From positions 1-22,848 of the forward strand of contig MLAK01001337.1 of NCBI GenBank assembly GCA_001839685.1: a stretch of DNA of 22,848 nucleotides. The letters run 5' to 3'. The stretch's first letter is position 1; each line of letters starts with the position of its first letter. Shown here one piece after another: positions 1 through 10,200 of the stretch. The notes under the pieces were generated by a model, which ran no database searches, had not been told where the DNA came from, and was given only the letters and a program-made list of their open reading frames with translations. The translations under genes were made by a program, and so were the position numbers. The stretch comes from Tritrichomonas foetus. Taxonomy: Eukaryota; Parabasalia; Tritrichomonadida; Tritrichomonadidae.

Positions 1-368
1 ACAACTTTTTCTAAATGTTCGTAATTTTTTTCTTAATGTTAGTAATAAGATTTCTGAAATAAGAAAAAGTTGTTTTTAGGTTAATTAATGACCTCAACCT
101 CCAATTTGGGATTTTACGATTGACACTTTTTAAGCCTAACTTGATTTCATAAATTGAGGAATAATATTTTTGTGACCATATTTGGCTTGATTCTTTATAT
201 CCGTTCAATATATCTTTGAAAAAGTTATATCAATGTATCTATATTATTTCGATAAAATAAATCTTTTTCATAAATTTACACTTTTCAAAATATGTGGAAA
301 ATTGACTTGCTTATTCAAAATCTATATAAACCTTTCAAAATCGAGTAGATTTTCGAAAAAATCTCTCG
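1..368. other. Non-coding 5' region of the coiled-coil gene
   Basis: No convincing gene is seen on either strand; the only minus-strand reading frame here begins at TTG rather than ATG. The stretch holds a perfect 12-bp inverted repeat (1-12 and 62-73, ACAACTTTTTCT and its complement). It also holds a CArG-like box at 176-185 and another AACTTTTTC-type element in reverse orientation at 216-230. Because the gene start at 369 lies next to it, this is probably its promoter and upstream region, but the window edge hides what lies further left. Confidence 0.5.
174..186. promoter_or_regulatory. CArG-like box, GACCATATTTGGC
   Basis: The core CCATATTTGG (176-185) fits CC(A/T)6GG exactly, the consensus bound by MADS-box/SRF-type factors in other eukaryotes. 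The same 10-mer recurs at 11085-11094 in another intergenic region. The leading GACCATAT also belongs to a motif family seen in other promoters of this window. It lies about 190 bp before the ATG at 369. Function is inferred from sequence likeness only. Confidence 0.3.
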
Positions 369-3300
369 ATGCTGACACAACTTACACCCGAGCATATTCA
401 CGAAATCAGAAATTATAAGCGTCTACAAGAGATAGCTATTACCCTCACTAAAAATCGAGAGAGTCTTGTTGAACAAGCCAAAGAACGCAAAAACTTAATA
501 AAAGAGCTGACTCGAAAAAATCAAGAGCTCGAAGAAAAAGTAAACGAGTTGCTGTCTCAATTAAATTCGATTCAAGAACAAATCTCAGCTAACGATCAAG
601 AATTGATTGAATTGAAATCTATCAAAGAAAAGTACGACACTCAAATTGTGGAATTAGAAAACAGGCCACAAATTGAAGAATTTGAGAGGATTCAAAAAGA
701 AAATGAAAAATATCGAATTCAGGTTGATAATCTAATTGACGAAAATTCATCTCTTTCGGAAAAAGTTGATGCTGAAATGGAGAGCTTAGTAGGCACATTG
801 AAATCATTGAGTGAGAAATTTAATTTAAACGAAAATGAAATTTTAGCTGCAACAAATGACGCAACTTCTACTAAAAGCCTACTAGAAAAAACAATAAATG
901 AACTAAAAGCTGCTGTTGAAAATTCAGAAAAACAGCTCGAAGATGTGAAAAATGAACAGTTTATTCTTGCTGAAGATCATCAAAATCAAATTGCTGAACT
1001 TGATTGTAAAATTAAAGAAATAGAATCCCAGAAAATAAATGCGTCAAAAGAACTTGAAACAGTAAAATCACAACAAATAACAAAAATTGAAGAAATGCAA
1101 TTTTTAGTCGATGAAGGCAAATTAAATTTAGAACAATTAAAGAATACTTGCGAGAAAGAAAAACAAGAACTTACTAATAAATTGAATTCAGTAAAAAATG
1201 AAAAAAATAAAATCGATGAACAAATAAAAGCAACCAATAAAAATTATGAATCATCAAAAAATAAATTAATAACTAAATTAAACGAACTCAATAAGAATAA
1301 ATTCTTAAAAGCTCAAGAATTGACAGATTTAAATGAAAATATTAAAAATGAAATTCAATCACTGAAAGATTCAATTCAAGAAAAAGAAGAAAGAATAAAA
1401 AATCAATCACAAGAAGTCGAAATTCAAACAAGTACTATCCAAAAATTAAAAGAAAAAGAAAGCAAATTAAAAAAGCAAATAAAAGCGGCAGAAACATCCC
1501 TCCAGAAAGAAAAAGAAGAAATACTTCAAAAATTAGAAACTCAAGTTCAATCACTTCAGAAAAAAGCTTCAAAGTTATCAACACAAGCTTCAACTACTGA
1601 AAAAGAACAAGATTCAAAAATTCTGGAATTAAATAACAAAATTGAAAAGTTGAATAGTAAAACAGAAAATCTTGAATCAAAGATTCAAACAGGTAAAGAA
1701 GAATATGAAGTAAAGAGAAAAGAAATGGATGAAGAAATTCAAGCCAAAACGATCGAATGCAATCAACTTGAAAATGAATTAAAAGAAGTTGCCTCAAATT
1801 TGAGAGAAATAACATCAAATTTAACAGAATCACGAAAGAGATTAAATGATCAACAACTTCAGCTAAAACAGAAAAATGAAGAATCACACGAAAAAATCGA
1901 AGAAGCTAAGTCTCAAATTTCGAAAATTGATGATGATATTTTATCAATAGATACGCAAATTAAAAACCTGCTAGAAAAAGAGAATAAAGAATTACGAGAA
2001 TTTGAACAACAAAAAGGCGAAAAAGAAAAGAAATTAATCGAATTAACATCAAAATTAACGGAAATGACAAATACAAATTCTATTTTATCTTCAGAATTTG
2101 AACAAAAAAACATTGAATTTACTCACAATGAAAAAGATTTGGAGAACAAAATAAACGCCCTCATCAAAGAGAAAGCAGATATTGAATTATCACTAAAACG
2201 AGTTAATGAAAAACATCAAGCGAGAATTCAAGAATTCCAAGATAAATCTGAGAAATTAAATAACATGATTTTCTATCATCAAACAACTTATCTCTCCAAG
2301 AATAATGAATTGAATGACATTAAAGAGAAAATTGCTTCATTAGAAGGTCAAATTCAATTATATCAAAATAAAAATAAAACTGATATAAGTGGAATTGAAC
2401 AAGATAAAATTAATTCGGAAAAACGTCTTCAAGAATTATCTGCAAAATTGGAAAAACTCGCTGAAAAAAACACAGCACTAGCCAGTAAAATTGATAAAAA
2501 GAAGGAAGACTTTTTGAAGAAGAAAGAAGAGTTCGAAAATAAAATAAAAAGCTTAGAACAACAAGGAGTGTCCTTAAATACTTCATTTGATGAATTAACT
2601 ATTCAACACCAACAGAAACTTGAAGATTTCAATAACATTATTCATGAGCATCAGCATTCTTTTTCTGTAAAAAGTGGCGAATTATCAGAGCTTAAAGATA
2701 AAGTAAATTCTCTCGAAAAACAAATAAAAGTGACACTTGAAAAAAATGTAAAAGAAATTACTGATTTAAATCATGATAAAATTAATCAAGAAAAGAAACT
2801 AGCTGAATTAACTACAAAATTGACCAAATTGACCAACAAAAATAGTTCCCTTTCAGAACAAATCGATTTAAATAAAAATGATTTCGAAAAACGAAAAGAA
2901 GAATTAGATAATAAAATTCAAACACTTGAACAACAGCAAATACAATATGAAAAACAAATTCAAGAAATTTCACAAGAAAATCAAAAACTAGTTGATGATT
3001 ATCAAAATAAATCAGACGTATATAATCAAATTATTAATCAACAGCAAATAGATTTTTCGTCCAAAACCCAAGAATTAAACGAAATGAAAGAAAAAGTTGA
3101 TTCACTTGAAAAGCAAATTAGTTTATCAATTGAAAAGAATAAATCTGATTTGAATGAAATCGATCAGCAAGCATCCCAATATGAAAAAAGAATATCAGAA
3201 TTAACTGAAAAATTAGGGAAAACCAAAATCAAAAATAACACGCTAAAGAATCAAATTGATCAGAAAAAAATAGAATTCACTACAAAAAAAGTAGAAATCG

Positions 3301-6260
3301 AAGGAAAGCTGGAAAATTTAACTAAAGAACAACAAAATTTAATTCAAGAATTTGAAGAATCTCAAGAAAAAATTAATAAGTTAAAACAAAAATCACAAGA
3401 AGATATTATTCAATTAGAAAGTAAAAATAAAGAATATTCAGAAAAAATTATAGAATTAGAAAAACAAAAAATTGATTTTGAAAATGAGATCGAAAGCAAA
3501 AATAATGAACTTCAACAAAACTTTAATGATTTTCATAATAAATCTGAACAACTAAATAATTTAATCAATCATTTAAATTTCGAATTTTCAAACAAAAATA
3601 ATCAAAATAATGAATTATTAATTAAAGTTTCTGAACTTGAAGCCAAAATAAATCTTCAAAAAAGTCAAAATGAAGCGAAAGAAAGAGAAATTGCATTAAT
3701 TAAACGAGACAATGAAATCAAATTAACAAGTTTGAATCAAAAAGAAAACGAAAATCAAAAATTAGCAGCTGAACTTGAAATTGAGAAACAGCAAGCCGAA
3801 AAACAAAGGCAAGAATTATCTTTAACCCTATCAAATTTGAATCTTGAAACATCAAATCTGGAAAGCATGAAAAAGAAATTCGAAGAAATGAATAAAGATT
3901 TCGAACAACGAAAATCCAATTTATATACAATTTTCAATGACCAAAAACAAATAATTGACGAAGCAACTAAGAAACTTGCGCAAAGAATATCTTCTCTTAA
4001 AGGAAAGATGGCTGATTGTCTGATTGAATTAGGAACTCGAAAACTCCATAATGATGAGTTAATGGCATCTTTGAGAAATGAAATTTGTGAACTTGATTTG
4101 ACTGAATTAAGAAACGCACAAAAAGAAATTTTAGAACAAACAGAAATCCTTAAAAAATTGAGAGAAAAACAATATTTACTTAAAGATGAGCAGTTGTCAT
4201 CTTATGAATCTCAACAAAATGAGCTAAATACGGTAAAAATTAGTATTAAATTAATAGAACATGATATCATTCAAATTCAAGAACAAACAAGGTTAAATAA
4301 AGAAAAGTTTCGAATTTCACTAGATTTATTCAATCAATTAAAAGCACAAAAAGAAGATATGAAAAAACAGGCAGAATCATACAATGATAGCACTTTTGAA
4401 ATGCGAAAAACAAAAGAAGATGAAATCGAAAAACTAAAAATGAAAATTGCTTCTTTAGAAAAAATCGCCAAACGTCAAAAAATAGAAGTTGATGAACGAT
4501 CAAAAACTTCAAATGGTCTGAAACAAAAGCTTCAACAAAATAAACTCCGACATGAAAAGAAAATAAAAATCCTTAAATCAAAAAATGCGAAATTGAAAGA
4601 GGAAATAGAAAATTTAAATAGTGAAATTTCTTCAGAAGTTGAAACATTTTTAAATAGCATGACACAAATGAACAATGAAAAAATGGAATTGAAATCCAAA
4701 TATGAAGAAGTTCAGAAACAATTAAGTGAAACAAAATTGAAAAATAATGCTGAAACATCACAAAATCAATTTGAAATTGTTCAGCTTCGCATGAGACAAC
4801 AAGAAACATCATATCAAATCCAAAACGAAGGCATGGAACATAATTTAAGAATGCGAATTGCTGGTGATGAAATTCGAATGAATGAAATCAAATTAGCTGA
4901 AACTGAAGCAAAATTAAATGAAGTCAAAAAATTCAATACCAATAATTTTTCTCTCGTTGAACAAACAAATGACCAAAAAGTTCAACAATTAAATGAAATA
5001 CAAGAGAAAATGAAAAATACATTTATTTTTTATAATTCTGAGATTCAACGTAATTCTTCAGAAGATACAATTTTGGCTGATAAAATAAAACTCCTACAAA
5101 ATCAGTTAGATGAAGAAACACTAAAATATAAAATGGATCTTGCCGATAAACAGCTAGAATTGACTAAAAAAGAAATGATAGCTAAATCTCTTGAAGAAAA
5201 AATAAATTTCGCTCAAGAACAATATAATGTAATTACTGGAAACAAAAGAGCTGAATTGGCTGCAGTTGAATCTCAAATTTCATCACTTCAAAGGGAATTC
5301 AATAATTTAGAATCAAACAAAGATAAAGAAAATATAGAATTAGAAAACGAAATAAAACAAAAGAAACTTAAAATTGAAGCTTTGAATAATTCAATCGAAG
5401 AATTAAGAAAGAAACAAAAAGAAGAAACATTTTTAAGCGATAGAAAATTGCGAATGATTGAAAATGAAATTAAAATATTAAAAGTTGCAATTGAAAAGTC
5501 TAAAAGTGATTATATAGATAAAGTTAACGAATTAACAGCATTAAATTCCGATAAAAGTTTGATTTTAAAGGCTTTACAAACCCAATATAAAATTCAAGAA
5601 GAAAATCAAAGAAAATATTTGAAAGAAACTTTTAATTATGTAATCGAAAATCAAAAATATGAAGACTATCCACTTTTGCTAAAAATCCGCGGAATTGAAG
5701 ACCAACTTCAAAAAGAAGAAGATAAGTATCATTCTTCACTTGAAAAACTGACAAGAGAGAAAAATGAAAAATTAGAGAAATTGAACGAAGTCTTAGATGA
5801 AATACGAAAATTACGTCTCCAAGAAAATGAAGAAGTACAAAAAAGCATTGAAAACATTCATTATGAACAAAATAGTGATTCAAATAATCCTCCAAATGGT
5901 GAAAATCAAAGCGAAATCGATGATAATCTGAAAAGTATTGAGAAAAATTATCATGAATTAGAGCTAGAATTAATTTCTAAGAAATTGGATTATGAAAATC
6001 AAGTCAGAGATATTCAAACAATGATTTTTGCTGTTCAAAGAAATTTTGAAGAAGAGAAGATTCAGTATCTAGAAATGATTGAAAATGAAAAGAAACAATC
6101 TTTGATAAGCTATGATACTTTCGATCTGGATTTCGATGATTTCAATGAAGAAGAAGATGAAGAAGACTTTGAAATTAATGAAGAGGAAGAAGAAGAAACA
6201 AGTGAAGTTTTTATTAATGATACATTAGAAGCTGAGGTTGAAGAAGAAGAAGAATACTGA
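369..6260 (+). CDS. Giant coiled-coil protein with tubulin-like EEY tail
   Basis: The product is 1,963 residues, almost wholly charged and heptad-like (K, E, Q, N, L, I), with no enzymatic domain visible. It probably forms a long rod, as golgins, centrosomal or cytoskeletal tethers do, but no family is recognised. Residues about 555-1000 contain a diverged repeat of about 131 residues: blocks of the form LxxLTxKLxxLxxKNxxL begin near 555, 686, 810 and 941. The rod is interrupted near the C-terminus by an N/P-rich stretch (SNNPPNGENQ). The last 50 residues are extremely acidic and the protein ends VEEEEEY, like the C-terminal tail of alpha-tubulin. The ATG at 369 is chosen because the next in-frame Met is far downstream. 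There is no signal peptide or membrane segment. Stop is TGA. The 3' neighbour is convergent. Role at microtubules or membranes is inference. Confidence 0.85.
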   Translation: MLTQLTPEHIHEIRNYKRLQEIAITLTKNRESLVEQAKERKNLIKELTRKNQELEEKVNELLSQLNSIQEQISANDQELIELKSIKEKYDTQIVELENRPQIEEFERIQKENEKYRIQVDNLIDENSSLSEKVDAEMESLVGTLKSLSEKFNLNENEILAATNDATSTKSLLEKTINELKAAVENSEKQLEDVKNEQFILAEDHQNQIAELDCKIKEIESQKINASKELETVKSQQITKIEEMQFLVDEGKLNLEQLKNTCEKEKQELTNKLNSVKNEKNKIDEQIKATNKNYESSKNKLITKLNELNKNKFLKAQELTDLNENIKNEIQSLKDSIQEKEERIKNQSQEVEIQTSTIQKLKEKESKLKKQIKAAETSLQKEKEEILQKLETQVQSLQKKASKLSTQASTTEKEQDSKILELNNKIEKLNSKTENLESKIQTGKEEYEVKRKEMDEEIQAKTIECNQLENELKEVASNLREITSNLTESRKRLNDQQLQLKQKNEESHEKIEEAKSQISKIDDDILSIDTQIKNLLEKENKELREFEQQKGEKEKKLIELTSKLTEMTNTNSILSSEFEQKNIEFTHNEKDLENKINALIKEKADIELSLKRVNEKHQARIQEFQDKSEKLNNMIFYHQTTYLSKNNELNDIKEKIASLEGQIQLYQNKNKTDISGIEQDKINSEKRLQELSAKLEKLAEKNTALASKIDKKKEDFLKKKEEFENKIKSLEQQGVSLNTSFDELTIQHQQKLEDFNNIIHEHQHSFSVKSGELSELKDKVNSLEKQIKVTLEKNVKEITDLNHDKINQEKKLAELTTKLTKLTNKNSSLSEQIDLNKNDFEKRKEELDNKIQTLEQQQIQYEKQIQEISQENQKLVDDYQNKSDVYNQIINQQQIDFSSKTQELNEMKEKVDSLEKQISLSIEKNKSDLNEIDQQASQYEKRISELTEKLGKTKIKNNTLKNQIDQKKIEFTTKKVEIEGKLENLTKEQQNLIQEFEESQEKINKLKQKSQEDIIQLESKNKEYSEKIIELEKQKIDFENEIESKNNELQQNFNDFHNKSEQLNNLINHLNFEFSNKNNQNNELLIKVSELEAKINLQKSQNEAKEREIALIKRDNEIKLTSLNQKENENQKLAAELEIEKQQAEKQRQELSLTLSNLNLETSNLESMKKKFEEMNKDFEQRKSNLYTIFNDQKQIIDEATKKLAQRISSLKGKMADCLIELGTRKLHNDELMASLRNEICELDLTELRNAQKEILEQTEILKKLREKQYLLKDEQLSSYESQQNELNTVKISIKLIEHDIIQIQEQTRLNKEKFRISLDLFNQLKAQKEDMKKQAESYNDSTFEMRKTKEDEIEKLKMKIASLEKIAKRQKIEVDERSKTSNGLKQKLQQNKLRHEKKIKILKSKNAKLKEEIENLNSEISSEVETFLNSMTQMNNEKMELKSKYEEVQKQLSETKLKNNAETSQNQFEIVQLRMRQQETSYQIQNEGMEHNLRMRIAGDEIRMNEIKLAETEAKLNEVKKFNTNNFSLVEQTNDQKVQQLNEIQEKMKNTFIFYNSEIQRNSSEDTILADKIKLLQNQLDEETLKYKMDLADKQLELTKKEMIAKSLEEKINFAQEQYNVITGNKRAELAAVESQISSLQREFNNLESNKDKENIELENEIKQKKLKIEALNNSIEELRKKQKEETFLSDRKLRMIENEIKILKVAIEKSKSDYIDKVNELTALNSDKSLILKALQTQYKIQEENQRKYLKETFNYVIENQKYEDYPLLLKIRGIEDQLQKEEDKYHSSLEKLTREKNEKLEKLNEVLDEIRKLRLQENEEVQKSIENIHYEQNSDSNNPPNGENQSEIDDNLKSIEKNYHELELELISKKLDYENQVRDIQTMIFAVQRNFEEEKIQYLEMIENEKKQSLISYDTFDLDFDDFNEEEDEEDFEINEEEEEETSEVFINDTLEAEVEEEEEY
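2020..3370 (+). repeat. Coding repeat of ~131 residues in the coiled coil
   Basis: Diverged tandem repeats are visible in the translation. SLExQI-type blocks fall at residues about 649, 773 and 904. LT/AKLxKL blocks fall at about 555, 686, 810 and 941. Spacing alternates between 131 and 124, a difference of exactly one heptad, which keeps the coiled-coil phase. A weaker copy (FHNKSEQLNNLINH) lies near residue 1055. This points to growth of the rod by in-frame duplication. Confidence 0.6.
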
Positions 6261-6415
6261 TTATTGATCATTTCTTCAACTTATATTTTTATATGAATAA
6301 ACATGTATGTATTTATCAAATTTCCCGTTTCTATGTTCAAATTTTTTTGTTTAATTTGTGGAATCAATGAATCTTAACCAAATAAATTTGTTTTCTGAAT
6401 TTTTGTCTTCTAAGC

Positions 6416-6416
<1 letters not shown>

Positions 6417-6468
<52 letters not shown>
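6417..6468. repeat. 52-base homopolymeric A tract
   Basis: An uninterrupted run of 52 A lies about 157 bp after the coiled-coil stop and 69 bp before the end of the convergent gene. It could be a simple-sequence expansion, a poly(A) relic of a retroposed transcript, or poly(dA:dT) spacer DNA. No clear target-site duplication was found around it. The exact length in the assembly may be unreliable. Confidence 0.9.
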
Positions 6469-6471
<3 letters not shown>

Positions 6472-6537
6472 GAAAATGAATTCATTATTAAGTATTCATT
6501 AAGTTTTTATTCAAACATAAATGCAATAGAATAGATT

Positions 6538-6993
6538 TTATATGAAGCCCATTCGAAAGAGACGTTTTCTAACAGTGCAATATGGTGATGAGGCCAGCCT
6601 TTCAACTTCAGCTTGAAGAGCGGCATTCAGTAGGAGATTTTTCTCTTCATTAAGTAATCTTCTTTTCTCTATTTCAATAAATCTTTTAACGTGTTTAGCT
6701 TTATTCCGAAATTCATCATATGGTTTGTTTGATGCATTAATACAACGGTTTTTCCTTTCTTCACTGAGCATGAGTTCTTCTAAAACGTTTTGTGCGCTCA
6801 TTTCTATGTGTTCTTGATTCGATTGCTTCATATTCTTTGAAGTTGTTGTTGACGGCGAATTATGGGAATTGTAATCTTTTCTGCTTTGATTGACGGCTGG
6901 CACTGTTAATGATCCATCACTGTTTACTTCAATTGATGTTTGGTCGGATATAATTTCGTCGTTGAATGATTCTGTTGCATAATCAGATGACAT
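6538..6993 (-). CDS. Small hypothetical protein with charged helix
   Basis: This is 151 residues and is not recognised. The N-terminal ~60 residues are Ser/Thr/Asn/Asp-rich and look disordered. Residues about 65-135 are strongly charged and helix-prone (SEERKNRC, HVKRFIEIEKRRLLNEEKN), followed by a basic end (VRKRLFRMGFI). No signal peptide or membrane span is seen. It starts at a true ATG, and the stop is TAAAAT, fitting the trichomonad UAAA polyadenylation signal, which supports a real gene. It is divergent from the SF3B3-like gene across 302 bp. CCGTTTAT lies 14 bp before the ATG on the opposite strand; the same 8-mer stands just before the gene at 22357. It might be a small regulatory or scaffold protein, but nothing shows this. 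Confidence 0.6.
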   Translation of the reverse strand: MSSDYATESFNDEIISDQTSIEVNSDGSLTVPAVNQSRKDYNSHNSPSTTTSKNMKQSNQEHIEMSAQNVLEELMLSEERKNRCINASNKPYDEFRNKAKHVKRFIEIEKRRLLNEEKNLLLNAALQAEVERLASSPYCTVRKRLFRMGFI

Positions 6994-7295
6994 TTGAGAG
7001 ACAAATCCCGTTTATTTTTGAAAGGAATAAACGTGTTTCCCAATACTTTTTGAATAATTATTTAGCCACAATTCACTAGTGAAAAGCCAAATATACATTC
7101 AAAAATATACAATTTTTATTTGGCTGACCAATTATATTTCTACTTTCCATACAACTTTTTCTGAAGATCTCTTCAGAATCAACCTTCACTTTTTTTTTCT
7201 TCTTGAAGAAGTTGAGTTTATTCGACTTGTCCGATTTTTTCAATGGATAATCGGTCAATACGAGAACAAAATTTTTCTCAGCTCAATCACAAATC
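6994..7295. promoter_or_regulatory. Divergent promoter region rich in inverted repeats
   Basis: This 302-bp spacer between two divergent genes contains no reading frame of note. It holds a 9-bp inverted repeat AGCCAAATA/TATTTGGCT (7085-7093, 7117-7125), then GACCAATTATA (7126-7136), an 11-mer also found upstream of Rpt6. ACAACTTTTTCT (7151-7162) matches the 12-mer at 1-12. A 9-bp palindrome TTCTGAAGA-tc-TCTTCAGAA follows (7159-7178). A CCGATT/AATCGG pair (7231-7236, 7248-7253) precedes GGTCAATA (7253-7260), a motif shared with the 14907-15190 promoter. Individual roles are unknown. Confidence 0.5.
7287..7292 (+). promoter_or_regulatory. Initiator-like TCACAA of the SF3B3-like gene
   Basis: TCACAA fits the trichomonad initiator TCA+1(C/T)(A/T). 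It would place the start of transcription at 7289, giving a 7-nt leader before the ATG at 7296, in keeping with the very short leaders known in trichomonads. Identified by position and consensus only. Confidence 0.4.
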
Positions 7296-10200
7296 ATGGA
7301 TTGTAAGTATCTTCATACTACAATCCAGCGCTCGCAAAAAATTCTACGTTGCATTGCTTTGTCAGAAGGTGATAATTATCGTGATAACTGTAATATTTTA
7401 TTAATTTACAGTAATTATGCCGAAGTTTTGCTCGTAGATAATTCTCACCAACCAGTAGATGTTTCGACGATTTCAACTTTCCCTTTGTACGTTCCAATCA
7501 CCTGGTGCTGCATTGTTGGTGAACATATTGCGGCTATCACGGCTGATGCGCATTTAATCATGCTCGAAATGAAACCACCATTTTCGCGAGTTTTAAAACA
7601 CCAAATGTCATCCAAATTATCGCCATCGACTATTCCAGTTGCCCATTGCGCAGCCAGCAATGGTGGTGAATTATTGGTATCATGCGGATTTACAGAAAAT
7701 TTAATTGTTGCAACTTTCGATTCACAGGATAATCCATCATTGCAGACTTTACGACTTCCAAACTTTTTTGTCCATGAGGTTGTTCCAACACAGGATCCAT
7801 ATTTATTTGCATTTCTTGTTTCTGTCAGAACTGATTTAAAATACATCATTTATTTCGACATGGAGCAAAAAGTCGAAAAGAAACGTGAGGTGGTTCCACC
7901 AGACTCAATAACCATCACTTCTGTTTTTAATCAAGAAGGCTTCAGTAAACTCGTTTTATTTACTCCTAATAAAATTATCATAAAAGATGATGAAAATCCA
8001 GATCGAATAATCGATATTGAAGCTCGCGTGTATTCTTGGTTCGATAACCGCTCAGGTGAATTGATTGTTCAACTGTTAGACAGAAATATTGTTGGAATTC
8101 CAATATATACTGATGATTACTATGGTTCAGATAAAGTGAGAAGAGGACATCTCCCCTTAATTTCGACGTTTTGTTATTTATCGAATAATTGGCTTCTTTG
8201 CGTTTCTGAAGAAAATGATAGCTTCTTTTTACCAGTTTCTTCTTTGTCAATAACAAGTACGAGTTTTGTAGATTTTGATTTATTACCAAGATCTACAATT
8301 CCACTCCTTCCAAGGATTACATCTGCATTTTTCCATGGACCACGACTAGTTATTTCTTCTGGAGGTCATGAAGAACCAGACAAATATTTAATTTCATCAT
8401 TTTATAATACTATTATGACAAATTCTTTTATTGTTGATGACGCAACAGCACGTTTTAATCGAGCTGGATTTGATAATGATAGTCAGATTCGATTCTTTTC
8501 AGCAGGTGATAAATTAATTGCTTCGTCTGATACAAAATCGATTTCTTTAATTGGCGACTTAAACATATCAGCAGAAAAAACAATAGCCATCAGTAAATTT
8601 GGTGACAACATTTTACAGGTTTATAAAAATGGTCTCAGAATAATAGAAAACCCACAATTGACATTTCCATTGACATCTCAAAATGGCTCCAAAGCACCAC
8701 AAGCATCTTCACAAAATACACCGTATATTGGCTCCAAAAGTACACCACAAAATTCTTCACAAACAGGAACCAAAACCACAAGAAAAATTATATCACAATA
8801 TAAGTCAGAAATCGGAGTTATTGCAGCAGCAATTAGTAATGATTTATGTATTGCTTCATTTGAAGATGATTCTGTTAAACTTTTTGATAAAGATTTACAA
8901 ATTATAGTAGAAAAAAAGATTCCACATGCACATTCATTTGCTTTTTGTAATAATAATATTGCAATTGCTGCTGAACCACAACTTGGTGGAAATTCAACAG
9001 TAACTTTATATTCATTTCAATTGAATCCTACCGATGATGTCGGCCAATTAACATCACGTGCGTATACTATGTTGTTTATTCAATCATCTATGGAACTTTT
9101 CGTCTCTACAGTAAATGGCACAGTTTCAAGATGGACCATTGGTAATGATTTCTCTAATTCTTGCGCACAAATTTATGAAGGTACAATACCACCTTTGCTT
9201 TATCCATATTACGTTAATTCTGAGAGTGATTATGTTTTAATTGTTTCTGATAAATACTTTTTATATAATGGTGTATCAATGCTATCAATTCATTTAAATA
9301 CACCACATGGTATTTGTACAATTAAAGGTGAAACTGAGAGTTGTGATGACATAATTCAAGCTGATTTGAATAACAATGTTGTTAGAATTTCATTAAATGA
9401 AATCGTTAAAGATCTTGCAGCCAAAAGTGCACATGCTACTGAAATGCCAAGAAAAACTGTATATTATGATGAAAATTCATTTGTTTGTATTACACGACGG
9501 CGGGATGGAAAAGATTCCTTTAAATCGTCATTATTAATTTTGAGAGATGATCCAACAAACACCGAGCTAATTTTAAATAATGTTGGACAATTCCAAGAAG
9601 ACATGGGTGCAATTTCTGTTGAAGTTTTAGATAAAAATTTCATTGCTATTGGTTTTGTGAAGCAAGATAATTCCGGTGTAATCATGATTCTTGCTGTTGA
9701 AGAGAGTACCGAAGCAAAATTACATTTATTTGCACAATTCATAAGTCCTACATTTGCCATTAGAAAAGTTGGTAATCTAATTTTCTTTGGTGTTGGTTCA
9801 AAACTTCGTTATACATCGATGAATATGATTAATGTTGAGAAACAGCAGAGTGACACGCCTGAAACATTTGATAGTAAAGAAATAACACAAGTTCCATCAG
9901 CAATATGCTTTATTGAAGTGTCTGGTGACATTTTGTGGATTGGTGATCGAATAGAATCTGTTTTTGTTTATAGATTTAGTTTAACAGGTGATGGTAATGA
10001 TATAAAATCTTTGAATTTGATCGCTTGTGATACTGAGCCTCGTCAAATTACAGCAATGTGTTTATTGAATGAAACATGCGTTGCAATTGGTGAGAAGAAT
10101 GGAAAAATTACAATATTAAGACTTCCAAATGATGATATTGGTGATAGAGACTTAAAATGGAGACTCTCACCAATTCCTGAACGTGGAATTTCTTTAAATG

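Noticed and set aside
11..208. Minus-strand 65-codon frame
   Set aside because: It begins at TTG, shows no domain, and overlaps inverted promoter-like repeats.
1594..5895. Several minus-strand frames inside the coiled-coil gene
   Set aside because: They are antisense shadows of the A-rich coding strand (rich in F, L, S) without domains.
6417..6468. A tract as an artificial assembly join
   Set aside because: A join would normally be N or lack flanking continuity; sequence on both sides has the same composition and the convergent gene ends normally. A length error is still possible.
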